From: Planctomycetota bacterium
GTDB taxonomy: Bacteria > Planctomycetota > Phycisphaerae > WQYP01
DNA length: 36,537 nucleotides
Direction of reading: 5' to 3'
NCBI GenBank assembly: GCA_021810145.1
Contig: JAJZJL010000040.1
Coordinates: forward strand, 1-36,537
The notes under the pieces are model-generated. The model saw only the letters and a program-made list of their open reading frames with translations. It was not told the DNA's origin and did no database searches. The translations under genes and the position numbers were made by a program. Numbering within the stretch: the stretch's first letter is position 1; the number at the start of each line of letters is the position of its first letter. This document shows positions 16,940-25,742 of this stretch, piece after piece.

Positions 16940-19273
16940 TTATTGTCTATGCAGCGTAATAAGTTTGTTTGACTGATCGTACCTGCCCTTGACCATCCGG
17001 CCATTCCACTTCACGCTGCCAACAGGACTTTCGGCGCTGAGTTGAATCGAGTCAGATCCATCATTTGAGATAATTTCAGGCGATGCCCCTGACGACCAGC
17101 ATGCCGAAAGTTTTGAGAGCGATTCAATGATACTTCTGCCCTTGTGCCGAAGATAGCTGCCATCGCACATAAAGTAACGCTGTACTTCCCGGTTCTCCCT
17201 GCGGTTGCGTTTGAAATGCAGTAAATACGCGTCAGTAACCCAATCGCCGATCTTCAGGCTTACAGTGCCCGGAAAATAGATGGCCCGGCGGTCAAGGTAA
17301 ATTTCTTCCTCCGTATCCGCCGTCAGCATTCGTATGCCAAGGTGGCTTTCGCTCTCAAGAACCTTGAATTCCGGTTTGGCGTCCGGGTTCAGGCAAATGG
17401 CGGTGATGAACTGGCATGTCCGCATGTGAGATTCCGGCGAAAACGCCAGATAAGGTGCCTTCTTGTCCGGATTGTTCATGGCCAGTCCCGTGACCTCATT
17501 GAGCCGGGTTTTGGGATACAGGATTTTAACCACCGCTTCCGCCGGGCCATGTTTCAGGCGTACGCCACCGTCCGGCTCCGCGCTGTAGTTCCCTTCAAAG
17601 TGCAACAGCCAGTCCATTTTTCCGGCGGTATGGGCACGCACGTCATCGATGATAAAGATGACATCTCCACTCCAGAGCCAGTGGCGATAATTACGTATGA
17701 ACCAACGGGCCATGGGGCCGGTGGAATCAGCATAAACATATTTCAATCCCAATCCATCGATTGCGCTGTGGAGGTGTCCGGGAAATTTGCAGCCCAGAAA
17801 CAGATCATCCTCCGGTTGGCCGTTGCCGTTGAAAAGAATGACATTGTGTGCCTTGCTTCGCCGGTAGTAGGTGGTATATTCCGGCCGGTAATAAGCGCAG
17901 AGTCCGGAATCGATGATCAGTGGTTTTCCCTGTTTGAAGAGGATAAAAGAGCCGGCATCCGCATGGGCATGATTCCATGTGTAGCCCGACTTCACCGCCA
18001 GAAAAGTGGCGTCATTTTCCCATGATGAACGCATCGTCGCCCAGCCCATGTTGGGATAGGCATAGCTCGTTGGTACATCGGTGGCGGCTGCGGGCTTGGC
18101 ATATTGCCGCAGCAATGAAAGCATTGTCCCTTCCAGATGCCCGTGCACCAGTTCAAGGTAGCGGCTGGCCTCGGGGGTGCCCAGTCCGCAGGCGATCTGC
18201 AACAGTATGTTTGGTGTGGAATCGGCCCGCAGACCGCTGTCGTTAAAGTTAACGGCAAAAGATCCCTTGGATGTGGGATAAAGTGTATGGAGAAAAAAGT
18301 TGGCGAGATGCTTTAAGCGCTCAATATTTTCCGCCTTTCGACCAGGATACGTATTTTGCCAGGCCAGACGGTAATGCAGATACTCATCTACGCCATAGTT
18401 GGTGTAGCCGACCCCCTCGTAGGATGGGCCGGAAGGCTCGAACGTGGCGACGCGGTTCTGCAGCACGTTGCCGCGGTAGTCAAACCATTGTTTGAAACCC
18501 GCGTCCATGGCATCAATCCATCCTTGGGCCCGCGGATCGTCTCCCAACAGGGCCAGGGAGCAAAGTCCGGCACCGCTGACGCAAACACCCCACCAATTGT
18601 GCCCCATGGAATCCAGCGACTGAATTCGCCGCCCCGGAAGTATCCAATCATCAAGAATGGGCAAAACCGCTTTGCGGACAATGATATCCGCGAGCTCTTT
18701 GCGGTCCTTGGCCGAAAGCATGTTGTACAGTGCGTCGTAGCCGGTGGCATAACCAAAGGCAAAAGTGGACGTGTCCAGTTCCGAATGCCAGGGTGGAGAC
18801 CGGTGAAAAAACGATGGAGCCGTCCAGTGAGTGTATTGGGCGTAATAAAACATCGCATCGCGGAGTTTGTCGGCATAGCGTGTGTCGCCGGTGAGATGAT
18901 AAAGCAGGCCCAGTGTCAGGCCCATTTCCGATATCTGAACTCCAGGTGCGGCAAAGTTCTCCTGTTGTCCGGGGCCGTGCCTGGCTACGGAGGGGGGAAT
19001 AAAATCTGCTGCCAGCAATTCGGCTCCGCGGTGTTCCAATGCCTTGTGGGCGGCCGCATCGGTGGCAAACCATTCTCGCAGATGCTTCAATGATGCGAGA
19101 TTGTAAAAAAGCCGCGGATGTTGCCACGACTGGCCATTGCCGGGATGGGGCGATGCTGTTGGCTGACCGGCTGTGATATCAGCCAGCAGTGACACCGGGC
19201 TCATGGCAATCGAACTGGTCAACACCATCAGCTTGATTAAACTGCGACGGCTCATGTTTTCCGGGACATCCAT
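16940..19273 (-). CDS. Heparinase II/III-family polysaccharide lyase
   Basis: This is a 777-residue exported protein that should cleave a uronic-acid polysaccharide by beta-elimination. A Tat-like leader (SRRSLIKLMVLTSS) precedes an (alpha/alpha)n toroid with MGHNWWGV (Asn/His site, about 224) and SYEGVGYTNYG (candidate catalytic Tyr about 290). The beta-sandwich domain begins with NHAHADAGSFILF (about 434-446), the diagnostic heparinase II/III histidine block, then PLIIDSGLCAYY. The start at 19273 is chosen because AAGGAG lies 5 bases upstream; a longer frame to 19315 lacks that. PL families 12, 15, 17, 21 and 39 share this fold, so the substrate (alginate-, heparin-, ulvan- or rhamnogalacturonan-like) is undetermined. 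Confidence 0.85.
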   Translation of the reverse strand: MDVPENMSRRSLIKLMVLTSSIAMSPVSLLADITAGQPTASPHPGNGQSWQHPRLFYNLASLKHLREWFATDAAAHKALEHRGAELLAADFIPPSVARHGPGQQENFAAPGVQISEMGLTLGLLYHLTGDTRYADKLRDAMFYYAQYTHWTAPSFFHRSPPWHSELDTSTFAFGYATGYDALYNMLSAKDRKELADIIVRKAVLPILDDWILPGRRIQSLDSMGHNWWGVCVSGAGLCSLALLGDDPRAQGWIDAMDAGFKQWFDYRGNVLQNRVATFEPSGPSYEGVGYTNYGVDEYLHYRLAWQNTYPGRKAENIERLKHLANFFLHTLYPTSKGSFAVNFNDSGLRADSTPNILLQIACGLGTPEASRYLELVHGHLEGTMLSLLRQYAKPAAATDVPTSYAYPNMGWATMRSSWENDATFLAVKSGYTWNHAHADAGSFILFKQGKPLIIDSGLCAYYRPEYTTYYRRSKAHNVILFNGNGQPEDDLFLGCKFPGHLHSAIDGLGLKYVYADSTGPMARWFIRNYRHWLWSGDVIFIIDDVRAHTAGKMDWLLHFEGNYSAEPDGGVRLKHGPAEAVVKILYPKTRLNEVTGLAMNNPDKKAPYLAFSPESHMRTCQFITAICLNPDAKPEFKVLESESHLGIRMLTADTEEEIYLDRRAIYFPGTVSLKIGDWVTDAYLLHFKRNRRENREVQRYFMCDGSYLRHKGRSIIESLSKLSACWSSGASPEIISNDGSDSIQLSAESPVGSVKWNGRMVKGRYDQSNKLITLHRQ

Positions 19274-19399
19274 AATTACTCCTTGGGGCATTGTGGTTAG
19301 GCGCTTATACAGCATTCATTAACAGCAAACGCGATCTGCAATGCCAATTGTCAATCCTCGTCTATCCGCAGGTGTCTCATGCTGGCACCCGGTGCGCGT

Positions 19400-21052
19400 T
19401 CAGTGCACAACCGACGCAAACGTCAGGTTTTTAACATTCTCAAAATGCTTCTGAAGCTTCCAGCGATTCCATTTGCTTCCGGGAATCCATACCGCCAATT
19501 CGGGAATCGGTCCGCCCCGCGTTACATGCAGGGCGAATGTCACGGTTCCATTATTTTTTTTAAGAGAAATGTCGGCTCGGACCACACCGTGGCTGGTGAG
19601 AACAGGCCAATTTGCCATGCGGTATCCCGCCCAGGTGGGTGGAAGCCGGGGAATAATGCGAACCTCCTTCAATGACGTGTCGTCAACGCCGGCAATCAGG
19701 CGGGCAACCTTGAGCGGCTCGGACACATTGACCAGATTCAGCGGACCGCATCCGGCGGTCATGGTAATTTTGCCGTAGGCATCGGGCGAATACAGCCGTT
19801 CATAAAAATAGTAGGGAGATTCGCGGCCATAGTGCCACTTCCGAAAACTGAAGATTTCGTGGGGAGATTTGTAAGTAGCCCACGCCAGAAAATGCAGACC
19901 ATGGCCCGCCATGGCCAGCTTGTTTAACAGCAGCATGTCCTGCAGCGCGTAGCCCTGACCGTAAGAGGGACTCGTGAGCAGGCCATCATGCATATAATCC
20001 ATCTGCGGCCAGATTCCATATTTTATGAACTGTTGCTTGCGCAGGGGGAATTGATACAGTTCTTCGAAGGTTTTCTCGCCGTGTATCACCACTCCCCGCC
20101 ACGGCCATGCGGTCGGGGCAAACCCGAGCACATCCGCCGACATCGAAAGCGCCCCGTTCAGGCTGCCTGTACCGGCATTGGAGGTGCGGTCAGACCGGCT
20201 CGGTTTAAGTGTTCTGGTATTGAGATTCCAAATCCAGTCGCCGTTTTTCCCCACCAGGTATTTGGCAATCCGGCGATATACGGTCTTGGCCGCGTTGCGC
20301 CAGCGCTGAGCTGCAACAGGATCACCGGCTTGGGCTTCCATCCGGGCGCAACTGATAAACGCCAGTGCGCATAAATTATTCTGGACGATATTGTAGGCCA
20401 AATGCTGGCCTCCGCCGAATTCGCCCGATCCGGGAATCAGCGGCCCGTGCCGCAGTTCGTAATATATGCCGCGAATCGGCGAAGACTTCTGGTGCAGAAA
20501 ATGGTAAATCCGGGGGCGAAACGGATTCTGCGGCGGAAGGCGTTGCCACAGAGCGACCATTGCAATAATGGTCGCGGCCTGTCCGTCCATTTCGGTGCCA
20601 CTCTTGCGGTGGCCGGAGTCGGGGCTGAAGTATCGTGGCAAGGCGATGAAACCGTGGCTGTTGGTGCCAACCAGATTCATGACACATTGCGCCAACTGAC
20701 AGGCGTGGGCGTAGTAACCCCAGAACACCAGTTCGCGCATGAACGTGCCGGCATCGCGCGACCACATCGTGCCGTACCAGGGCTGACCGGCCGGCGAAGC
20801 GTTAATAAATCCTGCTGGAAATTTGCCGGCGGGAGTGGAGACGTAATCTCGTTGCAGTACGCCCGCCAACGATTTTTTAATCTCCTTGCTGAACAACCTG
20901 GCCGTCTTCGATCCATAAAAAGTGATTGTGCCCGGATGATCCGCCCTGAGGTTAAACGTATCGGCTGCCGGCTTCGGAGATTGCCTGGCCCACAGCGTGC
21001 CACAGCACCCACCCAGCAGGACGATCACGACCGTGTTACATATTCGTCGCAT
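19400..21052 (-). CDS. Exported six-hairpin glycosidase-like protein
   Basis: This is a 550-residue protein beginning MRRICNTVVIVLLGGCCG. The leader may end in a lipobox-like LGGC, so a lipoprotein is possible. PWYGTMWSRDAGTFMRELVFWG, then SGTEMDGQAATIIAMVALW and GGGQHLAYNIVQNNLCALAF, and near the end RIIPRLPPTWAGYRM, are typical of (alpha/alpha)6 glycosidases with a C-terminal beta cap. WSRD and TEMDGQA could carry catalytic acids, but I cannot place it in a GH family. The start at 21052 is chosen because GGAG lies 6 bases before it; the longer frame to 21202 adds a non-signal-like segment. It opens the five-gene run, and a conserved regulatory module lies about 310 bases upstream. Confidence 0.65.
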   Translation of the reverse strand: MRRICNTVVIVLLGGCCGTLWARQSPKPAADTFNLRADHPGTITFYGSKTARLFSKEIKKSLAGVLQRDYVSTPAGKFPAGFINASPAGQPWYGTMWSRDAGTFMRELVFWGYYAHACQLAQCVMNLVGTNSHGFIALPRYFSPDSGHRKSGTEMDGQAATIIAMVALWQRLPPQNPFRPRIYHFLHQKSSPIRGIYYELRHGPLIPGSGEFGGGQHLAYNIVQNNLCALAFISCARMEAQAGDPVAAQRWRNAAKTVYRRIAKYLVGKNGDWIWNLNTRTLKPSRSDRTSNAGTGSLNGALSMSADVLGFAPTAWPWRGVVIHGEKTFEELYQFPLRKQQFIKYGIWPQMDYMHDGLLTSPSYGQGYALQDMLLLNKLAMAGHGLHFLAWATYKSPHEIFSFRKWHYGRESPYYFYERLYSPDAYGKITMTAGCGPLNLVNVSEPLKVARLIAGVDDTSLKEVRIIPRLPPTWAGYRMANWPVLTSHGVVRADISLKKNNGTVTFALHVTRGGPIPELAVWIPGSKWNRWKLQKHFENVKNLTFASVVH

Positions 21053-21360
21053 TTGCCGCTCCATTTGAAGGATTCGATGTTGCGAATGTGGACACGGCGA
21101 CAACCGGCATCTTGAGTTGTTGCCAAGTCGCGCTGTCCGTGCAATCAACGCGAAAGCAGTTTCGATTGTCAGCGTTCTGGATTCGCACATCAATGCAGTC
21201 AACGTTTGTCATCATTTTTGTCACACGACTTTCAGTCAAGGTGATGCTTTACTGGAAAACCGCTCTACAGCAAGAGTTTATACGACCCCGCGGCGGCATG
21301 GTAGGAACGAAGCATTCTTTTTCTCAAAAATATAATAATCCATGCAACGACTCGCAGAGC

Positions 21361-21492
21361 GTAAAAATCGTGATCGAGGCGCTAAAACATCGTGTTCACA
21401 AGGGTTTTCACAATCGCACCTGATATGGACTGCCCGCGCGGCCTCGTTTTGGTCAGATGATTCGTCCATGCAGATCATTGAAAAAGGCGCCT
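21361..21492 (-). promoter_or_regulatory. Conserved regulatory module, copy B, upstream of the lyase/RhaT run
   Basis: Plus-strand positions show ATCGTG at 21367 and 21389 (22 bases apart) and TTCACA at 21395 and 21407 (12 apart), then the 37-bp motif at 21456-21492. The same elements with the same spacing occur at 30123-30249. Paired direct half-sites about two helical turns apart are the usual layout of AraC/XylR operators. The module lies about 310 bases before the start at 21052. A TATATT-like -10 occurs closer to the gene. From 21493 to 21712 I see nothing. Confidence 0.5.
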
Positions 21493-21712
21493 GTTAAATG
21501 CGGCTGAATCCAAGTTTAACAGCCCATGATAATGCCATGGTGTAATCGGGAAAGCGCCCTGGCTTCCGGGTATGCGCCGGGACGGGCGTGTTTCGGGGTC
21601 CTTATAAAACCTTTCAGCCAATCTGCCGCCGTACCTGTCACTAATGTTGCCGCCATCGCTGATCGCTCTGGGGCACGGCCGTTTATCGCGCACCGAAAAC
21701 GGCTCATGAATT

Positions 21713-22777
21713 CTATTGGTTGTCACGGGGCGAAATATTGAACACCACCTTGTTATGCTTTCCCCGCCGTTGATACATATCGCTGAAAATTCGGCGGCCT
21801 TCTGAAAGCGGTAACTTATCTGAAATCAGTGGTGCTACTTGTAGTGTGCGATCCATATGATCCAGCACGGTCGTCCAGTCATCAGCGCCGGTCGGAGTGA
21901 CCTTGCTGTTCCATGTGCCATAAAGAGTCAACTCCCGTCTCAGGACGGAGGACATATCCGCTTCGCTTATATGGAAAGTTCCGGCGATATTACCCATAAA
22001 TACCACTTTTCCGAACCTTCCCGCCACTTGTGTGGCTTGCAGAAAGGTTATTGGAAGACCGCAAGCCTCAATGCTTCGCTGCACGCCGGCACCGTGGGTT
22101 GCATCCAAAATGCGCTGCACAGAAAGTCCATCTTGCCCATCGATGGGAACAAAGCCCATCTGCCCGGCCAGGTTGAGTTTGTGCGGATCAACATCCACAA
22201 CAAACACGCGACTGCAACCCGTAATCCGAAGCCATTGAGCGCACAGATTGCCGATCGGTCCGGCCCCGAAAACGGCCGCATCGTCGCCCGTGTGGCCCTG
22301 CATCTTGCGCACGCCGTGCAGGGCTACGGCCGCAGGCTCGGTCATTGCCGCGTGAAGCAGATTGACATGGTCCGGAACGGCAAAGAGATTCCATTCCGGT
22401 ACGCGCAGATATTCCGCAAACGCTCCATCGCGGCGGGAGCCGTAGTAATCGTATTCGACGGCTTGAGCATATTCACCGGCCACGCAGGCCGGATCCGTAT
22501 CCAGATTTTTGGGAATCAGCGGAAACACCGCGACACGGCTGCCGCGTCCAAAGCGGCCCCCGGGAACCGGTTCCTCCACGACACCGCTGAACTCGTGTCC
22601 CATCACCAGTGGATAGTGATAGGCCTTGCCCGAAAAAGCGCGTGGAATATCGGAGCCGCAGATGCCGCAGGCGGCAATACGGATCAGAGCCGCAGGCCGT
22701 TGATCCGGAGCTTCAGGTATCGGCCGGCTGTTCTGTAGCACCAACTTTCCCTGTGATTCAAGTACCAGTGCGTCCAT
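21713..22777 (-). CDS. Zinc-type alcohol dehydrogenase, galactitol-1-phosphate dehydrogenase-like
   Basis: This is a 354-residue NAD(P)-dependent polyol/sugar dehydrogenase. The catalytic-zinc ligands are present: C40 in CGICGSD and H61-E62 in MGHEFSGVV. AVFGAGPIGNLCAQW is the nucleotide-binding loop. The lobe that in GatD-like enzymes holds four structural-zinc cysteines keeps its context (FPLIPKNLDTD through YDYYGSRRDGAFAEY) but has only one cysteine, so the structural zinc has been lost. It is the last gene of a three-gene operon, starting 2 bases after the previous stop. Expected substrates are phosphorylated or free sugar alcohols such as galactitol, sorbitol or threitol; no kinase or PTS gene in the window narrows this. 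Confidence 0.85.
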   Translation of the reverse strand: MDALVLESQGKLVLQNSRPIPEAPDQRPAALIRIAACGICGSDIPRAFSGKAYHYPLVMGHEFSGVVEEPVPGGRFGRGSRVAVFPLIPKNLDTDPACVAGEYAQAVEYDYYGSRRDGAFAEYLRVPEWNLFAVPDHVNLLHAAMTEPAAVALHGVRKMQGHTGDDAAVFGAGPIGNLCAQWLRITGCSRVFVVDVDPHKLNLAGQMGFVPIDGQDGLSVQRILDATHGAGVQRSIEACGLPITFLQATQVAGRFGKVVFMGNIAGTFHISEADMSSVLRRELTLYGTWNSKVTPTGADDWTTVLDHMDRTLQVAPLISDKLPLSEGRRIFSDMYQRRGKHNKVVFNISPRDNQ

Positions 22778-22779
22778 GA

Positions 22780-23886
22780 TTAATCGTCCCAGTTAATAAT
22801 AACCTTCAAGCTGTTGGAATCGCCGGCCCGGGCCAGCGCCGCCGCGATGTTCGTATGGCTGAAGCGTTCGCTGGAATTGGTCATGCGATCAAGCCGCGGC
22901 AGGTTCTGCCCGTTGAGCAATCCATGCGCCAGCCGGATACTGCGCATACCCGACCCATGTGTCGCCTGATAGCATTGCAACCGGTAATGAATGTCGTTGT
23001 TCAAATCTACCTCATGGGCAACGCGCGGCTTGCCGGTGGCGCCTTTGATGCCCGCATGGGCGTCGACCACTGTTCCGTACCCCATCAGCCGTGTTGCCAG
23101 GCGATATCCCGGTTCAGCGGGAACATTGATCATGACAAAGTGCGGCTCATTAAATGGGTGGCATTCAGCAAAAATGCGCTCTTCCACATGCTCATCCCAG
23201 GCAATGCCCGTAACGCGACCATCATTGAAATCAGTCAGCACGCGTTTCAGCCGTTCTGCACCGCGATTTACCATGATAATCTTTCTGGCACCCATTGACT
23301 GGGCACATTGCAGTGCATAAGTGCTCTGCGAGCCGGCGCCGATCAGTACGACAACGCGATTCTCAATGCAATGATTGACCCGGGTCATGCCCTCCAGGCA
23401 GCAGGCCAGCGGTTCAAGATGACACGCCTGATCCGGGCTGACATCCGGAGAAAATTTCACAATCGGGCCAAGCTCGACAAACCAGGAGGGAAGAATCGCA
23501 TGCGTGCGGGCAAAACCTGGAAATTCATGCCCGGTAGCCTGCGTATGGGGGCAGCTTGTCCAGTCTCCGGTGCCGTTTATGCCGCAATAAATGCAATTAA
23601 GATCGCCGCAGGGAATATCACAGCCTATCCCGACAAGGTCGCCGGGAGAAAACGCCGTCACTGCCTGACCGACCGCATCGACGGTGGCGCTGACTTCATG
23701 CAGGATGACAGCAGGCCAGCTTTTGATCCGCGGCAGCCCGGAACGGTAAATCACGCAGTCCGACTGGCATACGGATGTACGCCGGACTCGAATGCGAATC
23801 TCGCCGGGACCGGGATCCGCCAACGGCAGTTCTCGAGGCGTAAATACGCCCCCGGGGCGGTCAAGATAGTAGACGAGATGTTTCAT
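22780..23886 (-). CDS. Zinc-type alcohol/polyol dehydrogenase, divergent
   Basis: This 368-residue medium-chain dehydrogenase differs from its neighbour. SVCQSD supplies the catalytic cysteine, but the usual GHE zinc motif reads LHE. The structural-zinc loop is present as a cysteine cluster (CGDLNCIYCGINGTGDWTSC). VLIGAGSQSTYALQCAQ is the Rossmann glycine loop. The C-terminal half is diverged from GatD and sorbitol dehydrogenases. Its start overlaps the stop of the upstream epimerase fusion by ATGA, with GGAGG 9 bases earlier, so translation is coupled. Together with the next gene it suggests two successive or alternative oxidations of a sugar alcohol or aldonate. The exact substrate is unknown. 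Confidence 0.78.
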   Translation of the reverse strand: MKHLVYYLDRPGGVFTPRELPLADPGPGEIRIRVRRTSVCQSDCVIYRSGLPRIKSWPAVILHEVSATVDAVGQAVTAFSPGDLVGIGCDIPCGDLNCIYCGINGTGDWTSCPHTQATGHEFPGFARTHAILPSWFVELGPIVKFSPDVSPDQACHLEPLACCLEGMTRVNHCIENRVVVLIGAGSQSTYALQCAQSMGARKIIMVNRGAERLKRVLTDFNDGRVTGIAWDEHVEERIFAECHPFNEPHFVMINVPAEPGYRLATRLMGYGTVVDAHAGIKGATGKPRVAHEVDLNNDIHYRLQCYQATHGSGMRSIRLAHGLLNGQNLPRLDRMTNSSERFSHTNIAAALARAGDSNSLKVIINWDD

Positions 23887-25637
23887 GGTCTACTGCCTCC
23901 GGAGATAACCGGCACGGCGGTTTGCTGCCGGATTCCCTGATGAATCGCTTGCCGCATGCGATGCGCATTGGCTTCCAGTGTGCCCTCGGTGCTGAAAATG
24001 CTGCTGGAACCGGCCACGAGTTCATCAGCCCCGGCGGCAACCATTCCGGGAATGTTGGCGAAACTGACATTGCCATCCACCTCGATCTTCACGGGCAAGT
24101 CGCCGAGCCTGCAGCGGCAATCGGCGATCTTGCGAAGGGCACCCGAAAAAAGTTTCTGCCCGGCAAAACCGGGATTCACGGTCATCACCAATACAAAATC
24201 GATACAGTCCGCCACGTAATCAAGAACCGACAGGGGCGTTGCGGGGTTGATCGCCACGCCGGCACTGATTCCGGCATCACGCAACTGATCCAACAGCCGG
24301 TCCAGATGTGTCACGGCTTCAACGTGCACGGAAACGCGGTTCACGCCGATTTTTACCAAGGCGGGAATGAATTGTTCCGGTTCGTTGACCATCAGATGCA
24401 CATCCAATGGGATGTCGGTGTTCGGTCGCAACTGCTCAATTAACGTCAGTCCCAGCGTCAGATTCGGCGCAAAGTGGCCGTCCATAATATCGACATGCAG
24501 CATGTCCGCGGCGCCTGCCGCCCGCAAACGATCGATCGATTGCTCCAGATTCAACAGGTCGGCACACATCAACGAAGGTGAAATGGTGACTTTCCGCCGG
24601 TCCTGATTGTCAACCGGTAATTTGATGCACGATTCCGCTGCGCAAGGAGTTAGAACGTTGGGCGAAGCGATTTCCCATGCCTCGCGAAGATGTTTCAGTG
24701 ATGCCCGAAGCACGGGGCCAAGATGTCCGTCGGAATAATCCCGCCCGAGTTTGGGGCCGCCGATTTCGAGATAGCCAATCAGCTCATGCACCGGTAAGTC
24801 GGATGAATGCCGGGCGTAGAATGCCCTCACGGCGGACACATCTACAATTCCCCGCTGCCGGTCCGCTTCTGAAAAGCCAAAAGTGGCGTTGTAAAGGGCG
24901 TCGGTATTTTTGAGATGCACTTCGGATGTGTACGGCAGGCCCACTTGCATCAAGGCAAAATGATCGTGAACGACCTTCCGATCGGAATCAGCGTATCCGT
25001 GCGCGATATCGATGCAGTATCCCGGACGGGCGGTGCCGGGATGGGCAAGGTGGTAAGTATGTAATTCCTGAGCCATTGCAATGATTTCGTCCGGTAAGGT
25101 CGGTGGCTCGGCGATGCAGCTCATGGGTTCAATGGTCAGCCACTGAAGTCCGCGATCTCCGGCGTGATGCATCAACTGTTTGAAATGTTCCATATAACGC
25201 TGCACGCCGGCGGGTTTGGAACTCATCTGATCGCGTAATACCGCGCCCGGATTGGCCCCGGCGCTTCGGGCACCGAGCATCGCCGCAACATCGATCAGCC
25301 GATGCATATTGCGGTGGGCCACTTCTGTCCAGCCGGGGCCGTCCTCGCGGAAAAAGCCGCCAAGTTCACGATGGGCGGTAAAAACGCTGGTAATGGAAAT
25401 GCCGTAATCTTCCGCCCGTGTACGTAAATCCCGGAACCACGCGTCCGGCAGATCATAAAGCTCAAAAAAGGTTCCGAGTTGAACATGCCGCACGTTCTCC
25501 ACCGCAAGCAGTTTGAACAACCAGTCATACGAGTAGCGGTACATGATCGGATCGGTTTTAAGGCCCAATGTGAACACGCACGCGGGCAACTGGGTTTGTC
25601 CGGCGGCATCGCTTATCTTTTGCGTATCATGCTTCAT
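23883..25637 (-). CDS. Fusion: sugar-phosphate isomerase/epimerase + ribulose-phosphate 3-epimerase
   Basis: Two TIM barrels occur in one 584-residue cytosolic protein. Residues about 20-330 are a xylose-isomerase-like domain with putative metal ligands E170 (TIEPM), D210 (CIDIAHG), H241 (EVHLKNTD) and E291 (YLEIGG). Residues 350-575 match ribulose-phosphate 3-epimerase: SPSLMCADLLNLE, HVDIMDGHFAPN (H381, D383), DVHLMV, VLVMTVNPGFAGQK and EVDGN (where RPE usually has EVDGG). Such a pair could carry out an isomerisation and a 3-epimerisation of one sugar phosphate. It is first in an operon with two dehydrogenases. A DeoR gene diverges from it across about 105 bases of repeat-bearing DNA. I see no strong ribosome site at 25637. 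Confidence 0.85.
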   Translation of the reverse strand: MKHDTQKISDAAGQTQLPACVFTLGLKTDPIMYRYSYDWLFKLLAVENVRHVQLGTFFELYDLPDAWFRDLRTRAEDYGISITSVFTAHRELGGFFREDGPGWTEVAHRNMHRLIDVAAMLGARSAGANPGAVLRDQMSSKPAGVQRYMEHFKQLMHHAGDRGLQWLTIEPMSCIAEPPTLPDEIIAMAQELHTYHLAHPGTARPGYCIDIAHGYADSDRKVVHDHFALMQVGLPYTSEVHLKNTDALYNATFGFSEADRQRGIVDVSAVRAFYARHSSDLPVHELIGYLEIGGPKLGRDYSDGHLGPVLRASLKHLREAWEIASPNVLTPCAAESCIKLPVDNQDRRKVTISPSLMCADLLNLEQSIDRLRAAGAADMLHVDIMDGHFAPNLTLGLTLIEQLRPNTDIPLDVHLMVNEPEQFIPALVKIGVNRVSVHVEAVTHLDRLLDQLRDAGISAGVAINPATPLSVLDYVADCIDFVLVMTVNPGFAGQKLFSGALRKIADCRCRLGDLPVKIEVDGNVSFANIPGMVAAGADELVAGSSSIFSTEGTLEANAHRMRQAIHQGIRQQTAVPVISGGSRP

Positions 25638-25657
25638 ACAGAGCGTAATGATAGATC

Positions 25658-25723
25658 AATATCGCTTGAATAATAACCGTATATGAAATAATATCGCTCA
25701 TAAAGATGATCGAATATGATCGA
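25658..25723. promoter_or_regulatory. Operator/promoter region between the epimerase operon and its DeoR regulator
   Basis: AATATCGCT occurs twice in direct orientation (25658-25666 and 25690-25698), 32 bases apart, about three helical turns. ATGATCGA occurs twice with a 10-base period (25706-25713 and 25716-25723). The stretch is AT-rich and lies between divergent starts. DeoR regulators bind repeated sites in such gaps, so these are candidate operators; which repeat is used cannot be told from sequence. Confidence 0.45.
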
Positions 25724-25742
25724 TACCAGGAGATTCTCCCTC

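Noticed and set aside
18356-19093. 245-codon plus-strand frame inside the heparinase-type gene
   Set aside because: The minus-strand frame has clear lyase motifs across the same bases; the plus frame has none.
21857-22738. 293-codon plus-strand frame opposite the GatD-like gene
   Set aside because: A shadow of the dehydrogenase, whose zinc and Rossmann motifs are unmistakable.
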